From: Elysia marginata
Taxonomy: Eukaryota > Mollusca > Gastropoda > Plakobranchidae
Reading direction: 5' to 3'
DNA length: 38,668 nt
NCBI GenBank assembly: GCA_019649035.1
Contig: BMAT01007946.1
Coordinates: 298,468-337,135 of the forward strand
Shown: positions 1 through 14,500 of the stretch, piece after piece
Numbering within the stretch: the first letter of the stretch is position 1
Layout: each line of letters starts with the position of its first letter
Translations under genes and position numbers: made by a program
The notes under the pieces: model-generated
What the model was told of the DNA's origin: nothing
The model's database searches: none
Seen by the model: the letters and a program-made list of their open reading frames with translations, nothing else

Positions 1-2472
1 CCCACCTAAATGACAAACTCAACAAGGGTTCTTACAAAGCGCCTTCAAAATAAGGCCCCTTGTAAAGTGGAAACTGTGAAATATAATTTACATCTCAATA
101 CATAATGAGACAGAGGGTAAGATCAATTCGACATACACTAAAATGACTGTATAGGCACGCATAAATGCAGATAGTTGGCTTACATGTTCCTACCTCCAAA
201 ACACTGCGAGCATAAAGGCTTCACTCTGTTTCTGATGGCAGCGCCATTCCTATAGATATTATTTTTAGCATGTGAGTGCAAACATTTAAATCCCTATGCA
301 TCAATAATATAGAGTCAGATACTAGATCTCAGTAACACTATTTATTGTAAATTGTGTATTGCTGACATTTTTTGTCCAAGGGATGGCACCAGCGCATGAT
401 CCAGTGACCAAACTTTTCCACCTCTGTTTTCAATAAGAGGGAGAGACAGACAGAGAGATACATAAAGCCAGACAGAAGCAGGAACACCCATGGGAAGAAA
501 GAGAATAGAAGAAAACAGGCTTTCAGAGTCATAAATACAGATAGAGAGAGGTTAGTGGGGATTTATCATAAAGGAGAATAGAGCCTTTACAGGTATGACA
601 AAGGGAAGGGGCGCAGCAGAGAGAAATATCTAGACTTACCTCTATTTAAGAAAAATCAATATTAAAGAATGAATCAGATCTTAGCTTTGAAAGGCTTGCA
701 AGGAGTAATCTCATCTTAATCTATCACTGTAAGACTACAATAGACTAGATTCAAAAAGCCTGGCACACAAGACCAAAGTAGATGTTTACAACTAGCCTAT
801 GTTCAGTTGTTTCAGGGCGAGTGAGGCACCCCTCTGAAAAGGAGTATAAGGGGTTATATGGGTCCCATGGTCAATTTTCAGATTTGTTGAAATTATGAAA
901 GTTGATCTTTTTGTCAACAAAATGCGATCAGTACTTTGTTCTTAAGACACCTATAAGTAATTTTTCAGATTTTGAGAATTAGGACTATGTCAAAAGGCTA
1001 TAAAAATGAGAAAAACAATGGCTTCAGCACATTGTATAAGCCATCACCCCTTAACCCTAGCTTGCAGTGTACTTTGGGAACAGTCCACTTTCCAAGCGTG
1101 CAATGTCAACACAAACACCAAACAAGGTGAAGGCCATTCAAATTCATAGGAATATTTTTATATAGTCTGTTGTTTTTTGTTACATTTAGTCTCCAAAAAT
1201 AGCATTTGTCCTCATTTTTCATCTAAACATCGAGATACTGACAGCGAGTATACCGCAGGTGGTGTGACTGGCGAGGTGACAGAACTATGTTGATCTGTAG
1301 GCATGCATGATACATGGCAAGGGTAGACACACACAGCTGCATTGCCTAAAACCTCAGGGCTCCTTTTTTCCATTCTATTTGATTTCCATTTGCGTTGTTC
1401 TAAAAATGTCCTTTTCTTTACATCTATCTCTGTATATCTCTAAAAGTTGTAGAGCAATTTGCTCAAACTTTGCATACGATTTGCCAATGTACCGTTCTTG
1501 ATTTTATCAGAAGACTTTTTTTCAGAATTTTGGTTTATTTTTGTTTTACAAATGGTTTTTTTTAAAGTACTTTTTGATACTTTTATCTTTAAAGCAAACT
1601 CAAAATTTTTTTTTTTATCTAAAACAGCAGCTACGAAAAAATGCTTTTGACAAAATGTCTGAATTGACTGAAATAAACAATTGCTTTTTACAGAAAGCAA
1701 ATCTATTGTTTAGATTTTGACTTATAAGGGCCTAAAATTTACTATTTTTATCCAAAATGGAGGGTACAACGAACGGTTTCCAAGGCAAGCAAACATTGCA
1801 AAAAATTGGAAAAATTTGTCACTCAAACATTATTTTGAAAGGCAAAAATTCTTGTTATGAAAAAGAAAAAAAATGCCTCTGGCTGCCTCACTGGCCCGTA
1901 AGCTTTGGCAATAGTGTTCTTTTTTTTTTGGAGGAGAGCGTGAGAACTAAAAGCAAACAAGGACTAAAGAAGATTCAACATAGCTCAGCTCAGAACTCTC
2001 TGATGTGAATCTAACTGCCAAGCTAAAGACTCAGACGAAGTTATCCTTTGTAGTGAAAAACACAAAATATATGTGCAATGTTTTCAAAGCAGAACAGACC
2101 GGTACCAATAAAAAATTCAAATTTTACTTATTCAGACACTTTCTAATATTTTCTGAATATGAAATCATCCCTATTAAAAGCTTAGTCTCTTTTATAAACT
2201 GTAAGCCTTTTTGCTACCTGAAACAGCAAACGTCAAGGGCAAGTTTCATGTATGTAGAGAAAGGTAGGAAAAGCACACATAAAAAGGAACTAGTTTTATT
2301 TGCAGTGTAAAGTAAGCATGTATATAGTTCTTAAAACAGATAAAGTAAAATAAAACAAAAATCTTAGGACATAAATGAATGGGATTGTGAAGGGAGCTTC
2401 GTACATATTTGCCACACTCTTTCCACTAACAAAAGGCATTACAAGCCATAATGAGAGCAACAGGTAACATAC
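1..2472 (-). other. RALGAPA intron 20 (partial), no exon recognised
   Basis: AT-rich sequence downstream of exon 20 on the coding strand. Open frames of 60-100 codons on both strands have the low-complexity, Lys/Phe/Asn-rich look of AT-rich noise. I found no segment similar to the part of RALGAPA that should follow exon 20, nor a recognisable mobile element. Confidence 0.5.
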
Positions 2473-2580
2473 CATTGCTTGCTACAGGCTGAGGACAAGC
2501 TGGGTCGACAACATCGGGAGGGACTTGATGCTCATCTTCCACTGTGGAATGCAGCCTTTCTTTGCCTGGAGGGTTCGAAG
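2473..2580 (-). CDS. RALGAPA1: RALGAPA exon 20 (last exon seen)
   Basis: Residues 825-860 plus one base, [20 protein letters not shown] then [15 protein letters not shown]. Sequence similarity to vertebrates is low here. The call rests on an open frame, the right entry phase after exon 19, acceptor CATGCCTTGCAG and donor GTATGT. The next exon must lie further left, possibly beyond the window. Confidence 0.7.
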
Positions 2581-5500
2581 CTGCAAGGCATGCAGGCCAA
2601 ACAGTATAGCATATCCAAACACATACAACACCAAAATAAAGAAAAAATATATATGCTTTAGAGAAGTAAAAAAAAATAATTTAAACCCCATCAGCTGGTA
2701 AAACTTTGAGATAGGAATTGCTGACGGACCCAATGTTCAACCCAGTAGTGACCCAGGAAGAATCTCATTGTACACAAGCTCCTTAGACAAATTTCTTTTT
2801 TGAAATGATCACAATCAAAGTGCAGGTGAAGTGCATGTCAAGCAAACAGATGTACAAATCATTAGAAATAAAACTAACCAGAGGACATGAATGGACAAGA
2901 CACAAAGTGCATCACCAATATTATCTCTAGAATTGGTATACATGCTGTTAATATGGGCAAATTTCCAATAATAACTGGTGGGTTGGACATTCTGGCTAAA
3001 AGATATTAACTTGACTTACTCTATTTGAAAACTTTAACAAATTTTCTCAGTTTTTAACTCCATGACAATGTTAACATTGAAGCAGTTAAAGTATTTAAAT
3101 TTTTTTAAACTTTGCCGATTTTGTCTCGATCTATCTAAATCTTTCCTTCTGCAGAGTATTGAGAAAAACCAGCAATGGCTTTGAAGATAAAGTTGTTTAT
3201 GCATTTAATCTTCATTTGTATTTTCCTACCTCTGAGCTTCTCCAACAAATCATGAGGGTCTGCGACAATGTTGCCCTCACTGCTGGACCTGACTAGACAT
3301 TCTGAAGATGTGGACGGACATCGGGTGTGAGAAGGAGACGGCTCTCCACTCAACGACTTTTGCTTTGAGAGATCAGGTCGTGTCTTCCCTCCAGCCCCTA
3401 TAGCAAGATATCAAAGTTCAATATTTTTCAGCCTTTTTTGACAATCCCAAATATTTTGCAAAGATTTTCTTCCTGCTAAAACCAAATATACCCCTTTTTG
3501 TTAAGCCTGCTACGAAAACACCTATGTATATCTTTTTTTAGAAATGCAGAAGACCTAGTTTTCTCTCATAGAAGGCATTGCAGACAATGGTGGAACAGTC
3601 ATAAGCTGCACTGAAGGTAAAATATTTTTGAATAAAACGTGTATCTTTTAAATGAATGGAAAAAAAATTTTTGTAATATAACCTGTAGATCTCGCTCATT
3701 ATTTGTTTGTTTAGTAATTATAAACATGGCACAGGTGGATAGGTTACCAACATGTTTATCACTTGTTAAATTTAATATAGCAAAATTTAAATGCTTTCAA
3801 GCAGTTTGAAAATCAATATATCATAGTGGGTTCATTTGGAATATATAACTTTATCACTTAACATCTGATTTTGCAGAGTGGATTTCTATCGCTCTTCTAA
3901 CAAGAACAGCTACAACTAATAGGCGTACCGATAAGCCTATTAGGTAGACCTAGAGCCTACATCATGGAGAGAGCCAATGATAAACCCTAAAAAAGGGGGT
4001 TTTGTTGGGTTTTTTTTTAATTTTTGTTCTTGTTATTCTTTGAATCAATCTGAAATCTTAGGGTCGACCTGTATTGATTTGTCATTATTATTATAGTTTG
4101 TTAGCAGCAAGAAGACAAGATGTATGCTTGATTTTAGATGACAAAATCAAAATCTAGACATAAGCAAAGATTAGCTTCATAATTGTCAACCTAGATTAAA
4201 CTGTACAACTCTTTAGTCAAGTTCATACTTCTTTATAACTGAGGTACATGGGCTCTAACAACAACAGATGAAAAGAGACTTGACTCACTTCACCGTAGAC
4301 AATTACAAAGAATCCTAGGAACCCATTATCCAACTAAAATTACAAATCAATCACTGTACAAAAAGTGCTCAGAAATCCCACTCTCCCTCCAAATTTTAGA
4401 ACTAAGGTGGAGTCTCTTTGGAGACATTCTAAGGCGAGATAATTCTATTCCAGCAAATCTGGCAATGCTTTATTATTTCAACGAGAACTCAAATAGAGGC
4501 AGAGGAAGACCAACAACAACCCTCCCGATAACCCTGAACAACGACCTGAAAAGACTGCAAAACAAACATGTCTAGCTGACAACAAAAGAGGACCTGCACA
4601 AGCTGCAAAAAATAGCATCGCAAAGACAGGAGTGGATCGCTTTCACCGCGGAAATAAAGAGGACAGCCGAAGCTGCGAGGCCAGATGACCAAGCTAGCGG
4701 AAGGCACTAAGTCAGTAAGTCAAGTAAGATCTAGACCTAAATTATAATCTTCAATAATTACTCAAGTTAACATTTCACTTCTTAAAAGATTGATAGATTT
4801 TAGAGCCAACCAGTTTTGGTCTCAAACCATTACAACAGCCCAAATCTACTTAGTTTTGGGCTATGATTCTTAGGGCAGACTGCGTATAGTTTGCCAGCTT
4901 TGCCCTATTTTGTATCAAAGACACGTCTATTGTGAACTGCAGTGGGACCTTGTTAACCAGGAAAAGTACGGAAATGATAATTTGGATCATTTTTTCCTGG
5001 TTTGCTGTGTTTCTCAATTTGCCCAGCGACTTGAAATTTAGGTTTCAACCCCAGCCATGTAAAAATTTATGATATTCGGCATTGTTTCTTTGCAAAGTCT
5101 AAATTAATGACATATCTGGGACATCTATGTGAGATCATACATGCATGAAAAATTTTGATCGCATTGAATAAAGTTTTATAGTCAAGGAACTGAGCTCTTC
5201 CTTCAGCCATGAAGAAGAATGGCCAAGATTGTCATGCATGACATAGCCATGCAATCATCTAGCATTATTATGGAATGACAATAGGCTAAATTCATTTTGT
5301 TCTAATATTTCTTACCATCACTCTTGTTATGCTTGATACCTCTCTCAAAAGTAACAAGCGTTTCTGGTGAGGGGGCACTGTTGGTAGAGCTGCGCAGGGT
5401 GTTCACAGGTTGGGTATCACTGCCACTCCAGCCACGAGAAAAACTCTTCTCCAGCTTCTGGGTTGTTGTTCTCAGGCTTGTGGGTTTTCCTTTAGTGGAT

Positions 5501-8500
5501 TCTTATCATGAAAATTTGAAGTAAAATTCTCCTTACTAATAAAAAAATCGAAGCACAAGTATCCTTTAGAATGTAGAATTTGCAAATTATTCTAAATTTA
5601 AAGTAAACATTTCATTATTTTCAAAACGATCTAGACATGTCTCTTATCCAGGATGAACAAGTCAAATGTCGCAATTTCACTTTCATAGGTGTTGCTGTTT
5701 TCAAAAAGACATTTTCTGAGCTTGCAAACGTCAACATTTTCATAAAATTATCAACATTTTGTGAAACCATATTAAAACTTTCGTTGATTTCAAATACAAA
5801 AAAGGTGGGGTAAATAGGCACTTGCATGGTTTTCTAAAAAAAAAGATTTTCCAACCCCCCCATATACATACGTTTAGATTTTTTAATATGAAGGAAAATA
5901 AGTTTATCCAATACTACAACATATAATTCAAGTTTAGCACTTTTCGTTTTTTCTCAGTGGATACCTTTGCCTCTTCGTCTTTTCTCTTTCTGCTCACTCA
6001 ACCTTTCTAATGGTAGATCATTCAAGTCTAGGCCATAGACCTGCCTCGCCAGAACCCTTGTCAAGGTTTCCATTGTTTTCTGGGTGGAAAAAAGGTTGCA
6101 TGTGGTGGCTTTAATTCAAAGCCAATTATTTAAGAATTTCAAGACATAAAAAAGAACATCTTTTTGCCTGGCCGCCATAAAGTCTTAAATATAAAAGAGT
6201 GTATGGGAAACTTACCGACCACTCTAGAATGAGCTCCCTCCAGGAAGTCAGTGAGGATAACACAGCAAGAAACTCATCCCACAGAGCTGCAGTGACTAGC
6301 ACATTCAGGTTGGCTTTGGTCCATGTCACAATTAAAGTCTAAAACAAGCAAGGAATAAAAATTAGATGCATTACAATGATTTAAACTCTCACCATGATAC
6401 CCAAAAACAAGGCCTTTAAAGATAAAGCCCTATATTCCTGTGGTATTGATTCAAAGCAATTAGTAATTTCTTGTGGAGCAAGCATTTTGTATGGAAGTTA
6501 AAATCTACAGGAAATACATGACTTTCATTGTATTGGGCGCCAAAGGCATTTTGTGCTAAATGAATATTTCAATAAAAAACATGGGATCTGGAGAAACCTA
6601 TATACAAAGTCTATATTTGAGATAGTTTGAGTAATCTAGGTTTTGATGGTTGAAAAAAAAAATTATCCAAACAAAAATCATGTAAATTTTCCGATCACAG
6701 AGTTTTCATTAATAATAAGAACATGCTTGTGTGACCCCTCGGCCGATGAAACATTTGTCTTCAGATCACACCGTGGCAAAGTCACTTTGCTGTAGGTGCA
6801 AAATATGAAACCAAGAGAACAGATAAAACTGATTTTCTGTTCCTTCCATAAATAAAAAGTGCACCATGACATGACTTAACAGCTTGAATTGGATATTTTT
6901 TGCTGAGAAAATTTTATACTTTTCAACTGAAAGTTTGGAAAATGTACCCATGAAATTTCAAAACAATTCTTAAAAATCTCTCATCTGGTTTATACTCCAA
7001 AATTAAAATAACAATAAAACCATTAAAAAAGAGAGAGAATACCTGAAATATGGGTTGTGCAAGTCTCCCTCCCAAGGTTCTATACCTCTCAGATGGAGGA
7101 TTGCGTTTCAGAACACCAGAGGTAATTCGAAGAAGGACCTTCAACATTTGTTCCCTGTTGAGATACAAAATTAATTTTTTTTTGTTTCAGGTAGCACTTG
7201 TTCATCATTATTTATACATTATCTATAGAACTACAAAAGGTACAGATGAGTCATATCAGGAGCCAATTATAGTTATATCTCAATGAGAAAATCAATGTGA
7301 TACAACTAAATATTCAGCCTCCATCGAGCCAATTCAATAAATTCAACATATTATATGGTTAAATATTAAGGCCAGATTCATAAGTCCAACTCTTAGTGCA
7401 GAGCATTTTGCTTAATGCTGATATTGTATAAAAATTTGGGCTTAGCTTCCTTTTTAACAGCAATGGACTCTAATTTTTAGAAAACTGACCATGCAAAATC
7501 ATGAGAAGATGGTGTAAATGAACTAATAGGCCATCCTATAAGCTGCTTAACCTGTCATAATATATTTGGAGATGCCTTTCATAGCAATTTCTTCAGCTTT
7601 TTACAACAGCCAATATAAATACTACTTGAAAACAAATTAAGAACAAAATAATTTGTTTCTAACTTGCTCCAAGCTACAGAACCCTGAGAAACAAAATTTC
7701 TCTGTGTGTGTTGATGAGATTTAATACCTCATATAATTTTAAAATAAACTGTCGTTTTGAGCTTTGGGTGACAAATACTTTATCCTCCATACCATGTGTT
7801 TGCAAATATTTATCATATTTATATATATTGATTAGTTCCAATATAACTTTTGAGCTGGCCTAGTGTTTTGCTCAGCTCAAAAGTTGCCCCCTTTTCACCT
7901 TTTATCCCCATACTTTGTTATCCCATTCCTGTTCACCTATATCCTAGTCTATACTTCTATACCTCTTTCACCCTCAATTCCCACTTTCTATCCCATGTAT
8001 TTCTCATTCCTCTTCCGTTCTGTATGATCTCCATGCTCTCTTTAATTTGTTTTAGCTTTTTCTTTGCTGCCTCCCCTCTCCTTAGCTTTTATCTGTCTGC
8101 CTTTCTAGTATGAAACAACTGGTTAGGACTGGTCAACAGATATACAATACATCCAAGGGTAAGAGCATTACCAGGTTTGTTGATTCATTTCCACATACAT
8201 GACAACATGGCGATAAATATTCAGCACCCGTTTACACAGCTCAACCTGCCGGAGAAAAGAAAGCAAAAATGGCTTACAAATAATAAAGTTGTTTAATCCT
8301 TTTTTTTTTTAATTTAGATTTTTCAAACCCACCAAGTTAAAATGTAAGCAAAGCAATTCAAAATCTTGAAGAAAAATCATTAATATACAAATTCGTCTTT
8401 GTTAATGACATACTTAACTGTGCTGAGAATTCATCTTAGAATTTCATTTTTTGTGACAATAACATAGAGTTAAAATTTTTTTCCGTCTGCTTTTGGAGCA

Positions 8501-11500
8501 ATAATGAATAACAGCCAAAGTTTTTTGAGGTTAGTTTCATTTTTGTATATTTGACCAAGTTCTCATATAGGACTCAGAAAGATTCGAGATGTTCAATTCA
8601 ACCCTCTGTGAATTAAAACAAAGAGCAGTAATACAAAATTGTTAAAAAATATCCATTGTTACTTGCCTGATCTTGTAGATGTGCATCATCATCAGCATCA
8701 AGTAAGAAAATGTTTGCCGCATTGGTTATGAACACTTGAAGAATTCGCTGCAGACCAACCCGAACATCTTTGTCTTTGTCATCCCCCAGGTCGGCCAGAT
8801 CATGAACAGCTCCTAAATAGGATCGTGTTCTCAGGTTGCTTCGGCTCTGACTAGTACTGTCTGTATCGGAAAGTGCACTGAGGTGTTGCAGAGACAGGGC
8901 ACTTGATGACGGTGAATCCTGAAATATCAGGTAGTTACGAACAGTTACATGCAAAGAAAAGGTTTGGTTTATAAAGTCAAGAGCAAAAAAATTGGGGGAA
9001 ATTGCATAGTAAAAGACAAAAAACATAAAAAGGGTTTTTTTGAACTTATGAAGCCATAACAGATTTAAACAAATTTGAATCAGACTTGTCAGTGGATAAG
9101 GCTTTGATACAAAATTAGGCTATTTAGAAAAGTAAAGATAAGCAATGGTTTGACTATTGAATGAATATAAATTTTATTGACGTCTATATCCCATGTTAAT
9201 CATTTTAAGCATGCTCTTAAACAAAATTTAATACAATTGCACAGAGGCTGTTCAAAAAGTACAATTAAAGAAATAGGGAGAGAAAAGCTCGAGAGACCAA
9301 AAATAAATATTTAAAGGAGAGAGAAAGAAAATGCATCTTGAGCAAGTACTTAATGAAAAAACTTACAGTGCAAATGAAAGCCATGCAAGATAGGTTTTAA
9401 AAACAAAGCCAAGCCGTTGATATCTACAACATGTGCCAACAGGTAAACAAAATTTAAGAGCACAGGGTTGAATAGAAGTATTGTGTATGAAACGGTCTCC
9501 TTTCATAGAATTGTTATTTTGTCAGTGATTAATAACAATAAAACATGAATCAATTTTGCCAATTTGATGATGAATTTGTAGAACTTGCTTTTAATCAATG
9601 TCTAGCATTCTATCCAAATGCTGTTAATGTGTTAGTCGCACAGCCTATTTTTGAGATATAGGCTGATGGGTGTTAAAAGTCAATGTTTGTTATTTTAGAT
9701 ATTGATGCTAAAATTATTTCTAAGCAGTTTTCATACCAAAATCATTGTGAAATTTCATTATTTGTGAGTTTAATTTAATTGGTATGGTTGCTTAAGACTT
9801 CACACCTTTATAAATGTCAAAACTTTAAATGCAACTCTTTCCCCTTTCTGAAATTTCACAAGTCCTTACCATGCCAACTTCAAAGGGCTATAACTTCACA
9901 CAGAAGCATAAAAGGGCTTTTGTTTGCAGTATTTAAAAGTAGAGAAAATAAGCTTTTCTGTGATTAAAATATCTTACCACTTTCCAATTTCTACTGAAGA
10001 CATATTGACTGGTTGCAAGACAATTATTTTTTTTGAAAAAAGACCTTAAATTGAGAGAGTAAAAAACATAGAGGCCCATAATGGAGTGAGAAAGCGATAA
10101 TAGTGAACCTCTTCTTAAAATTTAAAATAAGAAACAAGAGAGATGAGAATAAGAAAAAAAATCTGGCTCACCTTTAATCAAAGCAATATTTCTTTCAAAA
10201 AATTACAAACATAAACAACTTTATCTCATTCTAAATGATAAGACAAAAGTTAAATACATAAAAAAGAGATCTATGAAAACCAACCAACATAGCAATAAAT
10301 TCACCCACTAGAGGTTATCACTGAATTTTTCTTACAACTGCTTTACAATTACTTCACCAAAAAAAAAAGCATAGCATTTGCTGTAGTTTTCTTAGCATGC
10401 ACAAAATTATTTTAAATTTTAAAAGAATAATGCCTTATTAGTATGTTAATACTTCTAGTGTGAAATTATGAAACTTGTTTGTTAATAAATGGTGACAATG
10501 TGGCTACCACAGGAAACTTTTTTTAGATGGGAAAGCAGCACTAAAAAACAATAAGAACATTTTGAGCATCACTATATTCCATGTTTAAATTATAAGTCAA
10601 TAAGGTGTATGAAATTGATAAGATTTTTCTTTCTTTTGGTTCTTTATCTTTCAAGAGAAATACAAATGAACAGAAAAAAAAACGCGGCAGAAGCTGATTT
10701 TTTTTTTATCCAACAATACAGATGAAGACTTAATAAAGCTGACATTTGGTAAGTCTATCTGCCCAAGCAGGTTAGTTAAATTTTTAATGGAAAATTGACT
10801 TTGGATGAGGTATAAAAATTTAAATCCAGATAAGGACATACAGAGGTGCCAAAGGAGATCCACATGTCTTTCTTTCAAAGAGCAGTGCTAAGCTGGGTTA
10901 CTGGGCTGCAATTCCCAGAGCAAGATAAAGCGTCCTTAGAGAAGATCCAAACAGAAAAATAGGGACAACAGAGGTATGACATGAGTCAGTATCAGGAAGC
11001 TGACTGAGGAAAGGGCTATAAGAGTGTATAGATGCCTATAAACAAATAAAGGATGAGGGAAACATAGCAGAGACAGTAATGGCAGTTAAAATTTGTCAGT
11101 AAAGCATCCAGCAGTTTGTAAAATATCTGAGAGTGGATGCTTTCAACGCCTGATGCCTATAGTATGTTAGTATATTTCGTTTGGTTATAAATCAAGACTG
11201 AAAAGATTGGTGGATGCTCTGTCAGAAATTTGTAACATATCTGATAGTTGACACAGAGCATATGATGCTTATAGTCTATAGAGTTTTATTATTTTGGTTG
11301 ATTAGAAATTTAGATTGACCAGANNNNNNNNNNNNNNNNNNNNNNNNNNNNNNNNNNNNNNNNNNNNNNNNNNNNNNNNNNNNNNNNNNNNNNNNNNNNN
11401 NNNNNNNNNNNNNNNNNNNNNNNNNNNNNNNNNNNNNNNNNNNNNNNNNNNNNNNNNNAAGTCAGGTTCAAAGCAACTCCTAAACAACTATTAAAACCAA

Positions 11501-14500
11501 ATACTAGCCCAGCTTTGTTTAAGGTTTTGTACATCATGATACGATGCACTCATGTGAGCAGACTGAGCAGATCTTAATAACCTATAGCACTTGAAATTGA
11601 AATGTCAAAGGAAAGAAAAAGAAGAGAACAAAAAGTAGAGGGTGTGACCAAGTATTCAAAGTTGCACAGGACATTACAAAATGTGATCACTGGACAACAT
11701 TTTCTTTCACTTCAAAGATCTGAACTAGTCTTTGCAAAACATACATCACAAAAGTTCCTGTCTTCCTCCATAATATCAGATAGAGAACCATGGTGAAAAT
11801 GTTCTCGTCTCCCTAAAGCCTCGCCCTTTCCAGCACTCCCTCCATCTGGGCTTGGTAGGTCTGCCAGTGGGCTAGTAGGTTCCAGCATAAACACAGGGCG
11901 CTCATCCTCATGCTGCTAGGGTTATATGAACATGAGTCAGCACGCATATAGAACAGATTAAAGCAAATTATTCTCTGAAGACATGCATGATCAAAAGCCA
12001 AGGGCAGTCTAAAGATATGTGTGCAATATCTTTTTAAACCTTCCAATAACCACTTTTACACACTTAATGATGGGAAAATAACATGAAATTGTGCAGAAGA
12101 AAAACAAATCAAGAGAACATGCTTGGGGAGAGTTAAACTTGTGTTAATGTTAACTATGTACAACCAACAACGGTATCAATATGTATAAGATGTATACAAA
12201 AAGTAAAAATTTCTCAATAAACATTTTACAATTTTTTTTTTATTTTAGCTAATGTTATTGATTTTTTAAGATCTCCTTAAAGTGAAACATAAAAATTATG
12301 GAAGTGCCCTAACATAATCAACAAATTAGACTTGGAAAATAACAGTGATAAGAAATTATGTTCTACTTCATGATACATCTGCAAACTGAGCTCTATAACA
12401 CATACTATGTCACAGAAGCAAAAATCTACATCATTAGTGAGCAGAGAATGAGTGTATTAGATTTGCAGAGTTATTTTTGTTTTTGTTTTTGTTTTTTTGG
12501 TTGAAAAAGCAGTTTAGTTTCCCTGGAGATGGCTTTAAATTAGAGAGGAAAAAAATGTTTAATTTTTACAAGAAAAAAATACAGCAGTATATTTTGAAAG
12601 CATATATATTTCATTACATGGTTCTAAGAGTGGTCTGCAATTTAAATTACTCATAAAATTATACATATATTTCAACCCAAAGATTCTCATATGAATTGAT
12701 TACTCTTTTTTGTTATGATGTTCTTATTATCATCCCCAGAGAAGATATTGAGAGAGACAAGGGTATTTTAATCTTCTAGAATTACTTTATCTTCTCATAT
12801 TTTCTTTAATAAATTGCATGTAAAAATAAGCAAAGATTTACCTCACGCAGCAAAAAATATTCTTACAGGGAGAATCAATTGTAAAAATGATAAAATTGAT
12901 GAATAATTAAATTTGGACTAACATCTTTGGCAGTAAACTTCACCTATACTCATAAAATATGAATAGTTAGAAACATGGAAAATGGACCAACATTCAAGTG
13001 ACCACACTAAAGACTAAGCAAATAAGTTTGATCATAGTTTTCAGGCTAAATGACTTTATTTGGATTTGAAGCCTCAAGCTTATTCTGGACTTCAAATCAA
13101 TGTTTTTTTTGTAAAAATAAAATGTGCTAAGCAGGTCATTGTTTTTTAACCTGTTGGTTTGCTTCCAAATACTGAAATATTTCAACTAGAAAAGCAAAGA
13201 GGTGAAAATAAAATGGAAAAAGTATATTAAGATACACCGTAATAAAAATCTATGAAACCCATAATGTACTTTCAAAAAAAGAATTTGTGTAATATGGTGC
13301 AGTTTTCTCACCTCAGCATCAAACGCGAATAAACTGACGTGCATCTTCAAATTGATTTTAATATAGGAATGAAATTATTCTTTATGTTGAGGATTTTATT
13401 AAAAGTAGCCATAAGAAACTTTCTTAGGTCTCAAAATATTTCAAGGTATTTTGAAAGGATTCATTAATAATTGAAGGTTATAAATGAATATTAAAAAAAC
13501 TTCTGAGATAATAAAAGACATCAATTGTTATGAAGCAAAAAAGATTAATAAAGCTTAAGCTTAGGAATTTTAGTTTACACAGATTATGATAAGCCGCTTA
13601 ATGAAATAGGTGATATTAAGCCATACTCATGAGCAAGTTATTAATTAGTGAGCAAACAGCGCAAGCTGAAGTGCTAGAAACACAGGAAAGTTTAAAACAA
13701 AAAGGAAGCTAAATGAACACAGTATGTCATTTAAATGCAGCACAGAAAGATGTATATGCAATGAAATTCAATTGCGACATTTGCAGTAAATAGAACTTAG
13801 CAGGGACAAATAGCAAAACTGGAAGGATGGATTTTGATTAAACTTACCTGAAACCACTCTTTGTAAACTTCAATCACTTTTCTGATTGCAGATGTGTGTC
13901 TAAAAGACTGCAAAAGAGCCTGTTGAAAAATCAAGAGAAAGAATTATATAAATGTCAGGTTTTTGGGGTAATTATAAAAAGACTATTTTCAGATATAGAT
14001 TGATGAGAAAAAAATGGTGAAAGGAATTGATTAAAGAAATAGAGCATATCTGATACATGATGCATATCATGTGGCCTTTCTTTTAAAAACGAAAAACAAA
14101 TCTCACTCAGAATAGTCCTTTCAAGCCCCTCAGTTATAGATACCCAATTTGTATTAACAAGTATACTACTTTGAATTTCAATGGACCATGTGGCCCAGTT
14201 TTATCTTGCACCTGAGCAACTAACTGAAATGCAAAAATTATTTATTTCAAATCACAAACAATGCATTACTTTGGTCAGCAGATGAAGAAACACTGTTGAT
14301 CAGTAATACCTCTATGAATAAATAGCAACAGTATTTTTTCACATGGGTTGCCAATGTCAAAAATAAAACGTTACTAGAGACAAAAATTATACCTTGAACA
14401 AATTGCTTTAAAGAAAAAAAAAAGAAATGGCTGCTGCTTATTATGTTGTTAAAAGTATATAATTTTTCACTGACCTGTCTAAAACATTCATGAACAATGT

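Larger units (their letters stand above)
8919..11744 (-). other. RALGAPA intron 12
   Basis: About 2.8 kb of AT-rich intron between exons 12 and 13, including the assembly gap at 11324-11458 and the diverged tandem repeat at about 11100-11323. I see no exon or recognisable transposon elsewhere in it. Confidence 0.6.

Noticed and set aside
790..833. Possible 44-nt RALGAPA exon on the minus strand (acceptor TCCTTTTCAG, donor GTAAAC)
   Set aside because: Splice signals and entry phase are acceptable, but the peptide (EGCLTRPETTEHRLV) has no similarity to RALGAPA and such short matches are expected by chance.
11302..11549. Open frames running through the N gap
   Set aside because: They exist only because N codons are not read as stops.
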